64,000 nt of DNA from Bacteroidota bacterium (GCA_016721765.1 JADKHO010000001.1:1972001-2036000), one strand, 5' to 3'. Shown: positions 18,846-27,865, numbered from the stretch's first letter. The notes: a model not told the origin generated them from the sequence alone. Made by a program: numbers and translations.

Positions 18846-20183
18846 ATGAAAAACTTTATTAATACACTTAAAAACATTTATAAGATTGAGGATCTGCGTA
18901 CTCGTATTTTGAATACGCTTGGATTTTTGCTTATTTATCGTTTAGGTTCTTATGTAGTGCTTCCGGGTGTGGATTCGGTTGCATTGCAGGAAGTCAAAGG
19001 AGCTCCGGAAGGATTAGCCGGCTTAATTAACATTTTTGCAGGAGGGGCCTTTTCAAGAGCTTCTATCTTTGCATTGGGAATTATGCCTTATATTTCTTCC
19101 AGTATCGTAATGCAATTGTTGGGAATGGCTATTCCTTATTTCCAACGCATGCAAAAAGAAGGAGAAAGCGGTCGTAAAAAAATTAGTCAGTATACTAGAG
19201 CCTTAACCGTATTGGTTACTGCATTGCAAGCACCAGGTTATATTGCTTCACAAATTCCGAAAGAAGCGATTACTAACCCAGGTAGTTTCTTCTGGATTTC
19301 TTCTGTATTTATTTTAATTGCCGGTACCATGTTCATTATGTGGTTAGGTGAGAAGATTACCGATAAAGGAATTGGAAACGGTATTTCATTAATCATTATG
19401 ATTGGAATTATTGCCAATCTTCCGGTTGCATTTATTCAAGAATTTGTTGCACGTTTAAATGCTACAGGTGGTGGATTAGTTGTATTGTTGATTGAGTTAG
19501 TGATTTTGTTCTTGATTATTGTTGTATCGATTTTATTGGTTCAAGGAACTCGAAAAATTCCGGTTCAATTTGCTAAGAAAATTGTAGGGAATAAGCAATA
19601 CGGTGGAGTGCGTCAGTACATCCCATTAAAAGTAAATGCTGCAGGTGTAATGCCAATCATTTTTGCTCAGGCAATTATGTTCATTCCATTAACAGTGGCT
19701 GGATTTACGCAATCTGAGGCTGTTTCGGGATTTGTTTCGGTATTTAGCGATTACACCGGTTTCTGGCACAATTTCACCTTTGCCATTATGATTATCTTAT
19801 TTACTTATTTCTACACTGCAATCACTATTAATCCTAACCAAATGGCGGACGATATGAAACGTAACGGTGGATTTATACCTGGAGTTAAACCGGGTAAGAA
19901 AACAGCTGAATTTATAGATACGATTATGTCGCGTATAACCTTACCGGGTTCAATCTTTTTAGCATTTGTAGCGATATTGCCTGCATTTGCTACCAAGGCG
20001 GGAATTAATGCCCAATTCGCACATTTTTATGGTGGAACATCCTTGTTGATATTAGTGGGTGTGGTGCTAGATACATTACAGCAAATTGAAAGTCATTTAT
20101 TGATGCGTCATTACGATGGTTTGATGAAATCCGGAAGAATAAAAGGTCGTTCGGCTTCACCTGTTGCAATGGCACAGAATTAA
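18846..20183 (+). CDS. secY: Protein translocase subunit SecY
   Basis: Central channel of the Sec translocon in the inner membrane. It has 445 residues with about ten hydrophobic helices. Typical motifs are YRLGSYVVLPGVD in helix 1, FAGGAFSRASIFALGIMPYI in the plug and helix 2 region, and the cytosolic loop NNPQ-like NPNQMADDMKRNGGFIPGVKPG. It is in its usual place between rplO and map. It should export the many signal-peptide proteins in this window. Confidence 0.98.
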   Translation: MKNFINTLKNIYKIEDLRTRILNTLGFLLIYRLGSYVVLPGVDSVALQEVKGAPEGLAGLINIFAGGAFSRASIFALGIMPYISSSIVMQLLGMAIPYFQRMQKEGESGRKKISQYTRALTVLVTALQAPGYIASQIPKEAITNPGSFFWISSVFILIAGTMFIMWLGEKITDKGIGNGISLIIMIGIIANLPVAFIQEFVARLNATGGGLVVLLIELVILFLIIVVSILLVQGTRKIPVQFAKKIVGNKQYGGVRQYIPLKVNAAGVMPIIFAQAIMFIPLTVAGFTQSEAVSGFVSVFSDYTGFWHNFTFAIMIILFTYFYTAITINPNQMADDMKRNGGFIPGVKPGKKTAEFIDTIMSRITLPGSIFLAFVAILPAFATKAGINAQFAHFYGGTSLLILVGVVLDTLQQIESHLLMRHYDGLMKSGRIKGRSASPVAMAQN

Positions 20184-20203
20184 GATTTTATAATAAAGCA
20201 GCA

Positions 20204-21001
20204 ATGATTTATTATAAAACAGAAGAAGAAATAGCGTTAATTAAAGAAAGTTCTTTACTTGTTGGAAAAACCTTAGCAGAATTAGCTAAAGTTATTAAAC
20301 CCGGGGTTACCACCTTGCAATTGGATAAGATCGCACATGATTTTATCCTCGACAATGGTGGAGTGCCGGCCTTCTTAAATTATGAAGGCTTTCCGAATAC
20401 ACTTTGTGTATCGGTAAATGCTCAGGTGGTGCATGGAATTCCAGGCAACATCGAATTAAAAGAAGGAGATTTGGTTTCGGTGGATTGTGGTGTGGTGATG
20501 AATGAATTTTATGGTGATTCAGCTTACTCGTTTGCGGTGGGTGAAGTAAGTCCTGAAGTACAGAAATTGATGCAGGTAACCAAAGAAAGTTTGTATAAAG
20601 GAATCGAAAAGGCTGTTGCCGGAATGCGCATAGGAGATATTTCTGCAGCGGTTCAAGAGCATGCTGAACGAAACGGATTTAGTGTAGTGAGAGAGTTGGT
20701 TGGCCACGGTTTGGGTCGCGATTTACACGAAGCACCGGAAGTGCCTAACTTTGGAAGCAAAGGTAAAGGAGTGAAGATGCAAGAAGGATTAGTAATTGCG
20801 ATTGAGCCGATGATTAACATGGGAAGGCGCAATGTGGTAACAGAAAGAGACGGGTGGACAATCAGAGCAGCAGATAACAAACCTTCAGCACATTACGAAC
20901 ATACCCTTGTAGTGCGAAAAGGAGAGGCACAAATTTTATCGTCTTTCGATTTTATAGATGAGGTTTTAGCAACAAAGTCAAAACAAGTAGTAACAAATTA
21001 A
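20204..21001 (+). CDS. map: Methionine aminopeptidase, type I
   Basis: Removes the N-terminal Met from nascent proteins. It has 265 residues. The pita-bread fold metal ligands can be placed at D94, D105, H168, E201 and E232, with H77 in the substrate pocket (VVHGIPG). It has no N-terminal extension, so it is the type Ia form. It lies between secY and infA, 20 bases from each, as usual in Bacteroidota. Confidence 0.97.
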   Translation: MIYYKTEEEIALIKESSLLVGKTLAELAKVIKPGVTTLQLDKIAHDFILDNGGVPAFLNYEGFPNTLCVSVNAQVVHGIPGNIELKEGDLVSVDCGVVMNEFYGDSAYSFAVGEVSPEVQKLMQVTKESLYKGIEKAVAGMRIGDISAAVQEHAERNGFSVVRELVGHGLGRDLHEAPEVPNFGSKGKGVKMQEGLVIAIEPMINMGRRNVVTERDGWTIRAADNKPSAHYEHTLVVRKGEAQILSSFDFIDEVLATKSKQVVTN

Positions 21002-21021
21002 ATAGAGAAGAAAAAAAATAA

Positions 21022-21240
21022 ATGTCCAAACAGTCATCGATAGAACAAGACGGAACAATTATAGAAGCGCTAAGTAATGCCATGTTTCGTGTTGAGTTGG
21101 AAAACGGACATATTATAACAGCTCATATTTCGGGAAAAATGAGGATGCACTACATCAAAATTTTGACCGGAGATAAAGTAAAGGTTGAAATGTCTCCTTA
21201 CGATTTAACAAAAGGAAGGATCACATTTAGATACAAATAG
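21022..21240 (+). CDS. infA: Translation initiation factor IF-1
   Basis: OB-fold protein occupying the A site during initiation. It has 72 residues, the standard length. EGTIIEALSNAMFRVELENGH-type core and the ending LTKGRITFRYK are diagnostic. It is followed 56 bases later by rpmJ. Confidence 0.98.
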   Translation: MSKQSSIEQDGTIIEALSNAMFRVELENGHIITAHISGKMRMHYIKILTGDKVKVEMSPYDLTKGRITFRYK

Positions 21241-21296
21241 AGGTATCAAATAAAAGTAAAAAGGAATAGTAAGAACAAAGTTTAAATAAACGCAAA

Positions 21297-21413
21297 ATGA
21301 AAGTAAGAACTTCGATTAAAAAGAGAAGCGAAGATTGCAAGATAGTAAGACGTAAAGGTCGCTTGTATGTAATCAACAAAAAGAATCCTAAGTTTAAGCA
21401 ACGTCAGGGATAA
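21297..21413 (+). CDS. rpmJ: 50S ribosomal protein L36, zinc-free type
   Basis: A 38-residue ORF starting MKVRTSIKKRSEDCKIVRRK and ending NPKFKQRQG, the L36 pattern. Only one Cys (residue 14) remains; the other three zinc ligands of the C-plus form are Ser, Asn and Phe by position. It is therefore the zinc-independent type. It lies in the conserved position between infA and rpsM. Confidence 0.97.
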   Translation: MKVRTSIKKRSEDCKIVRRKGRLYVINKKNPKFKQRQG

Positions 21414-21424
21414 AAACAAAATTA

Positions 21425-21505
21425 GAGAAATGGAGAATTGAAGATTTGATGCATAAGAAAATCTATAATTCAAAAAATCTTTAAATCAATAATTCAACAA
21501 ATAAA
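21425..21505. repeat. AT-rich inverted-repeat spacer before rpsM
   Basis: GAGAATTGAAGATTTGAT on the left and AATCAATAATTCAACAAA on the right are largely complementary. It ends directly before the rpsM start region. Confidence 0.5.
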
Positions 21506-21511
21506 AAATAA

Positions 21512-21886
21512 ATGGCAAGAATTGCAGGTATTGATTTACCAAAAAACAAAAGAGGCGAAATTGGCTTAACCTATATCTATGGGATTGGCAGAAGTTTGTC
21601 GCAACAAATTTTATCAAAAGCCGGTGTGGACTGGAATGTAAAAGTTCAAGACTGGAATGATGAGCAATTAAATAACATTCGTACTGCTGTAGGTGATGTG
21701 AAAGTAGAAGGTGCATTGCGTTCTGAAGTTCAATTGAACATAAAGCGTTTGATGGATATTGGTTGTTACCGTGGCGTGCGTCATCGTACAGGTTTACCAT
21801 TGCGTGGTCAACGAACTAAAAACAACTCTAGAACGCGTAAGGGTAAAAAGAAAACAGTTGCTAACAAAAAGAAGGTAACTAAATAA
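21512..21886 (+). CDS. rpsM: 30S ribosomal protein S13
   Basis: 30S head protein contacting P-site tRNA and the 50S subunit. It has 124 residues. Start MARIAGIDLPKNKRGEIGLT; C-terminal GLPLRGQRTKNNSRTRKGK is diagnostic. The 98-base spacer before it carries a repeat-like inverted sequence. Confidence 0.98.
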   Translation: MARIAGIDLPKNKRGEIGLTYIYGIGRSLSQQILSKAGVDWNVKVQDWNDEQLNNIRTAVGDVKVEGALRSEVQLNIKRLMDIGCYRGVRHRTGLPLRGQRTKNNSRTRKGKKKTVANKKKVTK

Positions 21887-21965
21887 TAATTAGTTAAATG
21901 CGTAAGACCTAACGTTATTCTAATCGATAGGCAGAGCGCATGAAACAATAAACACAAGTAAAAAA

Positions 21966-22373
21966 ATGGCTACAAAACAACCAACAGCCGCATCGGCTAA
22001 AACAACTAAGAAAAGAGTTGTGCGTGTTGACTCTATCGGTGAGGCACACATCAATGCGACTTTTAACAATATTATCATAGCATTAACCAATACAAACGGG
22101 GAAGTTATTTCCTGGGCTTCTGCTGGAAAAATGGGCTTTAAAGGTTCTAAAAAGAACACTCCTTATGCTGCGCAATTAGCAGCGGCCGATTGTGCTAAAG
22201 TAGCTCATGAAGCAGGTTTACGTAAAGTAAAAGTGTTTGTAAAAGGACCGGGAGCTGGTCGCGAAAGCGCTATCCGTACTTTACATACATCCGGTATTGA
22301 AGTGATGGAGATTATGGATATTACTCCAATTCCACACAACGGATGTCGTCCGGCTAAAAGAAGAAGAGTTTAA
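21966..22373 (+). CDS. rpsK: 30S ribosomal protein S11
   Basis: 30S platform protein near the E site. It has 135 residues with a basic N-terminal tail. Motifs: NNIIIALTNTNGEVISWASAG, GPGAGRESAIRTLHTSG and DITPIPHNGCRPAKRRRV. The spacer after it (88 bases) holds TACGAATT-type repeat words like those ahead of rpsG. Confidence 0.98.
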   Translation: MATKQPTAASAKTTKKRVVRVDSIGEAHINATFNNIIIALTNTNGEVISWASAGKMGFKGSKKNTPYAAQLAAADCAKVAHEAGLRKVKVFVKGPGAGRESAIRTLHTSGIEVMEIMDITPIPHNGCRPAKRRRV

Positions 22374-22461
22374 TTAGGTTACGAATAACGAATTAGTACG
22401 AATTTACAAATCAAGTAGGTGTAAATTCATTCAGAAACAACAATAAAAATCAACACAAAAA

Positions 22462-23067
22462 ATGGCAAGATACATAGGACCAAAATCCAGAATTGCTCGT
22501 AAGTTTAAAGAACCAATTTTCGGACCTGATAAGGCTTTAGAAAAAAAGAACTATCCTCCGGGAATGCATGGTTTAACCAAGAAGAGAGCTAAGCAATCAG
22601 AATACGCTGTGCAGCTTCAGGAAAAGCAAAAAGCAAAATATACCTACGGGATTTTGGAGAAGCAATTCGCTAATATTTTCGACCGTGCAGCTCGTGCGCA
22701 TGGGGTAACGGGTGAGGTATTAATTCAATTGATTGAAGCACGTTTGGATAACGTAGTTTTTCGTTTAGGAATTGCTCCTACTCGCAGTGCTGCGCGCCAA
22801 TTGGTTTCTCACCGTCACATTACAGTAAACGGACATGTTGTAAATATCCCTTCCTTTACTTTGAAAGCGGGTGATGTTATTGCCATTCGTGAAAAATCAA
22901 GATCATTGGAGGTAATTACTCACTCCATCAGCACACATCCAAAGGAATACCCTTGGTTGGAGTGGAACAAAGATACCATGACCGGTCGCTTTGTAATGGT
23001 TCCTGAAAGAAGCCAAGTTCCTGAAAACATCAAGGAACAGCTAATTGTGGAGCTTTACTCAAGATAG
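22462..23067 (+). CDS. rpsD: 30S ribosomal protein S4
   Basis: Primary assembly protein of the 30S body; it regulates the alpha operon in E. coli. It has 201 residues. RYIGPKSRIARKFKEPIFG opens the N-terminal domain, which lacks the Cys ligands of zinc-binding S4. The S4 RNA-binding domain has RLDNVVFRLGIAPTRSAARQ. It is in alpha-operon order before rpoA. Confidence 0.98.
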   Translation: MARYIGPKSRIARKFKEPIFGPDKALEKKNYPPGMHGLTKKRAKQSEYAVQLQEKQKAKYTYGILEKQFANIFDRAARAHGVTGEVLIQLIEARLDNVVFRLGIAPTRSAARQLVSHRHITVNGHVVNIPSFTLKAGDVIAIREKSRSLEVITHSISTHPKEYPWLEWNKDTMTGRFVMVPERSQVPENIKEQLIVELYSR

Positions 23068-23130
23068 TCTTAAACTGTCTGCTGAGTTAACGGAGTAATT
23101 TTTTAATAATAATTTAAACTAAATATATAC

Positions 23131-24123
23131 ATGTCAATTTTAGCTTTTCAAAAACCAGACAAAGTAGTTATGGTAAGTTCAACTGACCGTGAAGGGCAGT
23201 TTGAGTTCCGTCCTTTGGAACCGGGTTATGGTATTACAGTTGGAAATGCGCTGCGCAGAATTCTTCTTTCTTCTTTAGAAGGATTTGCAATTACTTCAAT
23301 CAAAATCGAAGGTGTTGACCATGAATTCTCTACACTTAAGGGTGTGGTAGAAGATGTGACAGAAATTATTTTGAACTTAAAACAAGTACGTTTTAAGAAA
23401 CAAATTGAAATGACCGATCACGAAAGATTAACAGTTACTGTGAGCGGAAAAAATACATTCACTGCCGGAGATATCGGAAAATTTACCTCCGGTTTCCAAG
23501 TATTGAATCCTGATTTGGTTATCTGTAACATGGAGACTTCTGTTAAAATTAAAATGGAATTAACCATCGACAAAGGCCGCGGATATGTTTCTGCTGAAGA
23601 AAATAAGCCGGCTAATGCAGTTGCAGGTGTTATTGCAATTGATGCGATTTACACGCCAATTAAAAACGTAAAAATCAGTATCGAGAATTTCCGTGTGGAG
23701 CAAAAAACAGATTACGAAAAGTTAATCATGGATGTGGTAACTGACGGATCTATTCACCCGAAAGAAGCTTTGAAAGAAGCTGCAAAAATTTTGATTCACC
23801 ATTTTATGTTATTCAGCGATGAGAAAATCACTTTGGATAGCGAAGATAAAGTGGCTGGTGAAGAGTTTGACGAATCATCCTTACACATGCGTCAGTTGTT
23901 GAAAACAAAATTGTTTGATATGGATCTTTCAGTTCGTGCATTAAACTGCTTAAAAGCAGCTGATGTTGAAACTTTAGCTGAATTGGTTTCTTTCAATAAA
24001 AATGACCTTTTGAAGTTCCGCAACTTTGGTAAAAAATCACTTTCAGAATTAGAAGATTTAGTACATTCAAAAAACTTAACCTTCGGAATGAATTTGGCAA
24101 AATATAAATTGGATAAAGACTAA
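23131..24123 (+). CDS. rpoA: DNA-directed RNA polymerase subunit alpha
   Basis: Alpha subunit that nucleates RNA polymerase assembly. It has 330 residues. The N-terminal dimerisation domain has RPLEPGYGITVGNALRRILL; the C-terminal domain (around 255-330) carries the helix-hairpin-helix sequence LNCLKAADVETLAELVSF and FRNFGKKSLSELE. It is followed by a 92-base spacer with a strong inverted repeat before rplQ. Confidence 0.98.
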   Translation: MSILAFQKPDKVVMVSSTDREGQFEFRPLEPGYGITVGNALRRILLSSLEGFAITSIKIEGVDHEFSTLKGVVEDVTEIILNLKQVRFKKQIEMTDHERLTVTVSGKNTFTAGDIGKFTSGFQVLNPDLVICNMETSVKIKMELTIDKGRGYVSAEENKPANAVAGVIAIDAIYTPIKNVKISIENFRVEQKTDYEKLIMDVVTDGSIHPKEALKEAAKILIHHFMLFSDEKITLDSEDKVAGEEFDESSLHMRQLLKTKLFDMDLSVRALNCLKAADVETLAELVSFNKNDLLKFRNFGKKSLSELEDLVHSKNLTFGMNLAKYKLDKD

Positions 24124-24126
24124 AAT

Positions 24127-24201
24127 AGTACAAAGTATAAAGTACAAAGATAGGAGACCAAGCGCTCAAGAATTAAATCTTTGTACTTAGTACTTGATAC
24201 T
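24127..24201. repeat. Imperfect inverted repeat in the rpoA-rplQ spacer
   Basis: The left arm 24127-24151 (AGTACAAAGTATAAAGTACA and on) and right arm 24177-24201 are near-complementary over 25 bases, with three or four mismatches. They would fold into a long hairpin between rpoA and rplQ. There is no T-run after it, so it is not an obvious terminator. Confidence 0.7.
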
Positions 24202-24215
24202 TAATACTAATAAAA

Positions 24216-24827
24216 ATGAGACACGGAAAAAAATTCAATCACTTAGGTAGAACAGCTTCGCATCGTAAAGCAATGTTGGCGAATATGGCTTGTTCATTGA
24301 TTTTACATAAAAAGATAAATACTACAGTTGCAAAGGCAAAGGAATTGCGCAAATATGTGGAGCCTTTGATTACAAAATCGAAAGATGACAGTACTCACTC
24401 TCGTAGAACTGTATTTGCTTATTTGAAACAAAAAGAAGCAGTTACCGCTTTGTTTAGAGATGTGGCTGTGAAAGTGGCAACACGTCCGGGAGGCTATACA
24501 CGCATCCTTAAAACCGGAAACCGTTTGGGTGATAATGCAGAAATGTGTTTTATTGAGTTAGTAGATTACAACGAATTTTTGTTGGGCGAAACTAAAACAG
24601 CTGCTGCTGCTAAACCAAAAGCAACCCGTCGTTCACGTGGTGCAAAAGCAAGTGGTGTGAAAGCTGATGCAGATGCAACAGTGGTGGAAGAAACTGCTTC
24701 AGAAGCTACAGAAACTAAGAAACCTAAAGCTGCTGCTAAAGCTAAGGCTCCTGCGAAAGAAAAAGCAGAGAAAGCTGAAAAAGCACCTGCTAAGCCAAAA
24801 GCTAAAAAGAAAGAAGATAAAGAGTAA
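24216..24827 (+). CDS. rplQ: 50S ribosomal protein L17 with long Lys/Ala tail
   Basis: Tunnel-exit protein of the large subunit. It has 203 residues against about 127 in E. coli. The core (MRHGKKFNHLGRTASHRKAML to CFIELVDYN, around 1-118) is standard. The rest is an Ala/Lys/Glu-rich low-complexity tail of about 80 residues. It is the last gene of the operon, followed by the terminator at 24847-24881. Confidence 0.97.
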   Translation: MRHGKKFNHLGRTASHRKAMLANMACSLILHKKINTTVAKAKELRKYVEPLITKSKDDSTHSRRTVFAYLKQKEAVTALFRDVAVKVATRPGGYTRILKTGNRLGDNAEMCFIELVDYNEFLLGETKTAAAAKPKATRRSRGAKASGVKADADATVVEETASEATETKKPKAAAKAKAPAKEKAEKAEKAPAKPKAKKKEDKE

Positions 24828-24846
24828 TTTTACTTCAAAGGATAAG

Positions 24847-24881
24847 AAAAGGGATGAGCAATTTGCTTGTCCCTTTTTTTT
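24847..24881 (+). terminator. Terminator of the ribosomal operon
   Basis: The stem AAAAGGGA-T-GAGCAA pairs with TTGCTTGTCCCTTTT (one mismatch), followed by a run of eight T. It begins 19 bases after the rplQ stop. Confidence 0.9.
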
Positions 24882-24969
24882 GTGACCTATTCAAAACTTA
24901 ACATAGTTATTTTGGGCAACTATTATATTATTTTTGTATGATTAACCAATAATTTTTGGATGTATAATT

Positions 24970-27081
24970 ATGAAACAAGCTTACATAAGATTCGTTAAAA
25001 ATTTGCCAGATGAATTGTTGGATTCTCACTATACATTTAATAAAGAAAATCTAAAGAAGGTAGTTAATTTTGGCCCTATAAACAAATTAAACATATTTAT
25101 CGGAGCTAATAACTCGGGCAAAAGTAGAATGTTAAGAGCGTTAGCTAAAATGTCTAATTTTTCGCTTGTCTTTGATGAGAATTTCGAAAAGAAATTTGAA
25201 ATAATTGCTTCAAAGTTATCGGCTGCAAGCAAAAAGTTACAATATCAAAAAAATGTTCCCTCAATTATGCTAAATTCAGATAGAAAGATTAGCACTGAAA
25301 GGCATCTTGGCAAGGAATATATTAATACAAGCCATAAATTTTTACATGAAAATAATTTTAAAGAACAAATACAATTTAATTCTTCCTTTTTTGAATCACT
25401 GGCCGAAACGATTAATAAACTTCTTAGCGACAATCAGCTCGCTAAATTAGTTGATACTTTGGTTCTAAACTACCACATTTTAAAACTAACATGCCATATT
25501 TTAAAATCTCCCCATGAAAGGTTCGTAAGAGAATTTAGAAACTATGGTGCTTATCAGATGCCTGACAATTTAGGGTTAGATGAAAAGGAAGATTTGTTAG
25601 TAATATGTGGTGACTTAATAGAGCAATTTAGGATTTGTGCTGATTTTCAAGAAGAGAAACTTGAAAGAGTTAAATCTTTATATTTTCCAGTACTTCGATC
25701 GGCGAATTCTCTTTTCAATGATACATTAAGCGTAAGGTCTGATGCAAAGTACAAAATTCGTGAAAATGTTTTCTTAAATACAACTGTAGAAAACTATAAG
25801 TTCTTAAATAAAGAGAGAAATGGAGTTCTTTCACAAATAGAGACAGGACTTGATTTGTATGATAAAATTAAAAATGCGAGAAACAACTATCGAAGGATAA
25901 GGGAAGGCTTTGACGCCTTTGAAAGATTTCTTAGAGATAATTTTTTCCCGAACAGTAATCTTGATATTGTTGCGTTTGATGCGAATGGTAAAGATTCTGA
26001 TGAACATATATCGATTTTCATTGATGGGAAAGACCATTCACTTCATGATTTGGGAGATGGAATCCAATCTTTAATAGTTTTATTGTATCCGATATTTACA
26101 GCAGAGAAGGACTCTTGGATATTTATTGAAGAACCTGAAATCAATTTGCACCCAGGTATGCAAAGAATTTTATTAAATCAACTTTTAAAGAATGAATATT
26201 TAATTAAATTGAACTTGACTCTATTCATAACAACACACTCTAATCATTTAATTGATTTAACAATTGAGCAAAGTGAAACTTCAATTTTTGTTTTTGAGAA
26301 AATTGAAGCAGGAAAGGAGAAATATGCTCATTTAATAAGAAATATGAAAGGTGGAGATATCGAAATATTGGATACAATTGGGGCTAAAAATTCGTCTGTG
26401 TTTATGGCAAACTGCAGTATCTGGGTTGAAGGAATAACGGATAGAATATACATTAACTCATTTTTAAAAGCATATATAAGACACAAGGAAATTAATGAAA
26501 AGGGGAAAAATAAATTTGCACTAAAGGAAGATTTGGACTACTGTTTTTTTGAATATGCTGGTTCTAATATTGAACATTATTTATTTAATTATAAAGACGC
26601 AAAGGAGAATTTAAAGTCAGGTGAGGAAGAAAAGATTAATACTCAATTTTTAAGCAATAGAATTTTTTTGATTGCTGACTTAGATCGAGACAAATCAAAG
26701 AAGCACGATGATTTGCTGAGAAGGGTAAATTCCAATTTTAAATATAGAGTTTTGGCATTTCAAGAAATTGAAAATCTGATATCTCCAAAACAGTTGGAAA
26801 TATTAATTCCGCAACTTCACAACAAATTCATAAATGTGAAAATTCCTAAATTCATTCATAGTGAATATAAGAGAAAGTATTTGGGAGATTTTCTAGAACA
26901 AAAATTACAAAAAAAGTTTCCAAAATCAATAAAGGCGGCTAGTGGCACATTGAGAACTTATTATAAGAAGAAATTGGCTCAATTGGTAAGTGATGGTATT
27001 GAATGGGATACAATGTCAAGCGAAGCAAAAAGATTAACAGAAGAAATTTATGCATTTATTTCCGAGAACCGAAATAAATAG
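24970..27081 (+). CDS. OLD-family ATPase with TOPRIM nuclease domain, solitary
   Basis: A 703-residue protein. The N-terminal ABC-type ATPase half has a Walker A motif GANNSGKS at 45-52, an FIEEPEINLHPG Walker B around 384-395 and an H-loop ITTHSNHLIDL. The C-terminal half has the TOPRIM acid WVEGITDR (around 485), a second motif IADLDRD (around 568-574) and QEIENLI (around 597). This order matches overcoming-lysogenization-defect (OLD) nucleases, which cut DNA and often serve in phage defence. It differs from its neighbours in AT-rich codons. There is no adjacent UvrD-type helicase (as in Gabija), reverse transcriptase or separate TOPRIM partner, so I treat it as stand-alone. The defence role is inferred. 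Confidence 0.85.
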   Translation: MKQAYIRFVKNLPDELLDSHYTFNKENLKKVVNFGPINKLNIFIGANNSGKSRMLRALAKMSNFSLVFDENFEKKFEIIASKLSAASKKLQYQKNVPSIMLNSDRKISTERHLGKEYINTSHKFLHENNFKEQIQFNSSFFESLAETINKLLSDNQLAKLVDTLVLNYHILKLTCHILKSPHERFVREFRNYGAYQMPDNLGLDEKEDLLVICGDLIEQFRICADFQEEKLERVKSLYFPVLRSANSLFNDTLSVRSDAKYKIRENVFLNTTVENYKFLNKERNGVLSQIETGLDLYDKIKNARNNYRRIREGFDAFERFLRDNFFPNSNLDIVAFDANGKDSDEHISIFIDGKDHSLHDLGDGIQSLIVLLYPIFTAEKDSWIFIEEPEINLHPGMQRILLNQLLKNEYLIKLNLTLFITTHSNHLIDLTIEQSETSIFVFEKIEAGKEKYAHLIRNMKGGDIEILDTIGAKNSSVFMANCSIWVEGITDRIYINSFLKAYIRHKEINEKGKNKFALKEDLDYCFFEYAGSNIEHYLFNYKDAKENLKSGEEEKINTQFLSNRIFLIADLDRDKSKKHDDLLRRVNSNFKYRVLAFQEIENLISPKQLEILIPQLHNKFINVKIPKFIHSEYKRKYLGDFLEQKLQKKFPKSIKAASGTLRTYYKKKLAQLVSDGIEWDTMSSEAKRLTEEIYAFISENRNK

Positions 27082-27259
27082 GTCTTAAGGTAACTTTTTT
27101 CTCGTTATAAAATATAATTTGATGCTTTCTTGATTCTTGAAAAAGTACTATTTCTAATTAACGAGTATTTATCGAATTGAAAAATCGAAACTTAGAGATG
27201 CTCTGATAATCTTTTCATTTTAGTAGAAATTACAACTATTGTCAAATATTTTTAGTTGG

Positions 27260-27865
27260 TTATGAAAGAAATCCAATAAAAATTGAAAAATAATTGTAGC
27301 CTTGGGATATTAATGAAGGGTAATGTTCAATCTCTATTGGAATGCTAAATTTAATGAAAGGTTTTTCTTCCAAAATTTGAATAAGCTCAATTTGTGTAAG
27401 GTCTGAAATTCGTTTGTAGTTGTATGTTTCATAGTTATACATCCAAGGATTATTGGCAATACAAATGTAGAAGTTAGATTCATGAATTCTATTTTTATTA
27501 TTGATTAGTGCAGCTCTGTATTTATCCAAAATTGGCCCTTGCAAATGCAAGGTAAAGCTGAAAAAGTTTCCCCACCAAAAAAAGGTGCGAAAAGAGAAAA
27601 TGGAAGGCGTGGCGAAATGAGCCGGGTAATCTAGCACCAAGTAGGGCAGTCCTAAATAATTTTCACCCTTTGATATTTTTGGGGAAGCGAAGGGAATGTC
27701 TTTTAATGCATGCGTTTGCTGGTCCAATACCACCGGTGCAAGCACTTGCTGGAAGTTTTGAAAAAGATAATTGATTTGCTGTAAAGCCGCTGTCTTTTGA
27801 TGTATAAACTCGGTGTTTTTTAGTAAAGAAAGCTGAGAAGGGCTGAGTTGACCGCTATTTTGCAT
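27260..27865 (-). CDS. Uncharacterised protein, no recognised domain
   Basis: A 201-residue protein without a signal peptide or membrane helix. It is rich in aromatic residues (for example FRTFFWWGNFF near the middle, and several Tyr/Trp/Phe clusters). The N-terminal quarter looks helical (QLSLLKN, QKTAALQQINYLFQNFQQVL). The composition and a promoter-like box at 27924-27931 support it as a real gene. I do not recognise the family. It is single, between the OLD nuclease and the divergent YD-repeat protein. Confidence 0.7.
   Translation of the reverse strand: MQNSGQLSPSQLSLLKNTEFIHQKTAALQQINYLFQNFQQVLAPVVLDQQTHALKDIPFASPKISKGENYLGLPYLVLDYPAHFATPSIFSFRTFFWWGNFFSFTLHLQGPILDKYRAALINNKNRIHESNFYICIANNPWMYNYETYNYKRISDLTQIELIQILEEKPFIKFSIPIEIEHYPSLISQGYNYFSIFIGFLS

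Noticed and set aside
24667..24885. A 72-codon Lys/Leu-rich ORF over the rplQ tail
   Set aside because: It is an out-of-frame shadow of the low-complexity L17 tail.
24970..27081. Gabija, PARIS or retron system
   Set aside because: There is no UvrD-like helicase, separate DUF4435 TOPRIM partner, reverse transcriptase or ncRNA next to the gene.
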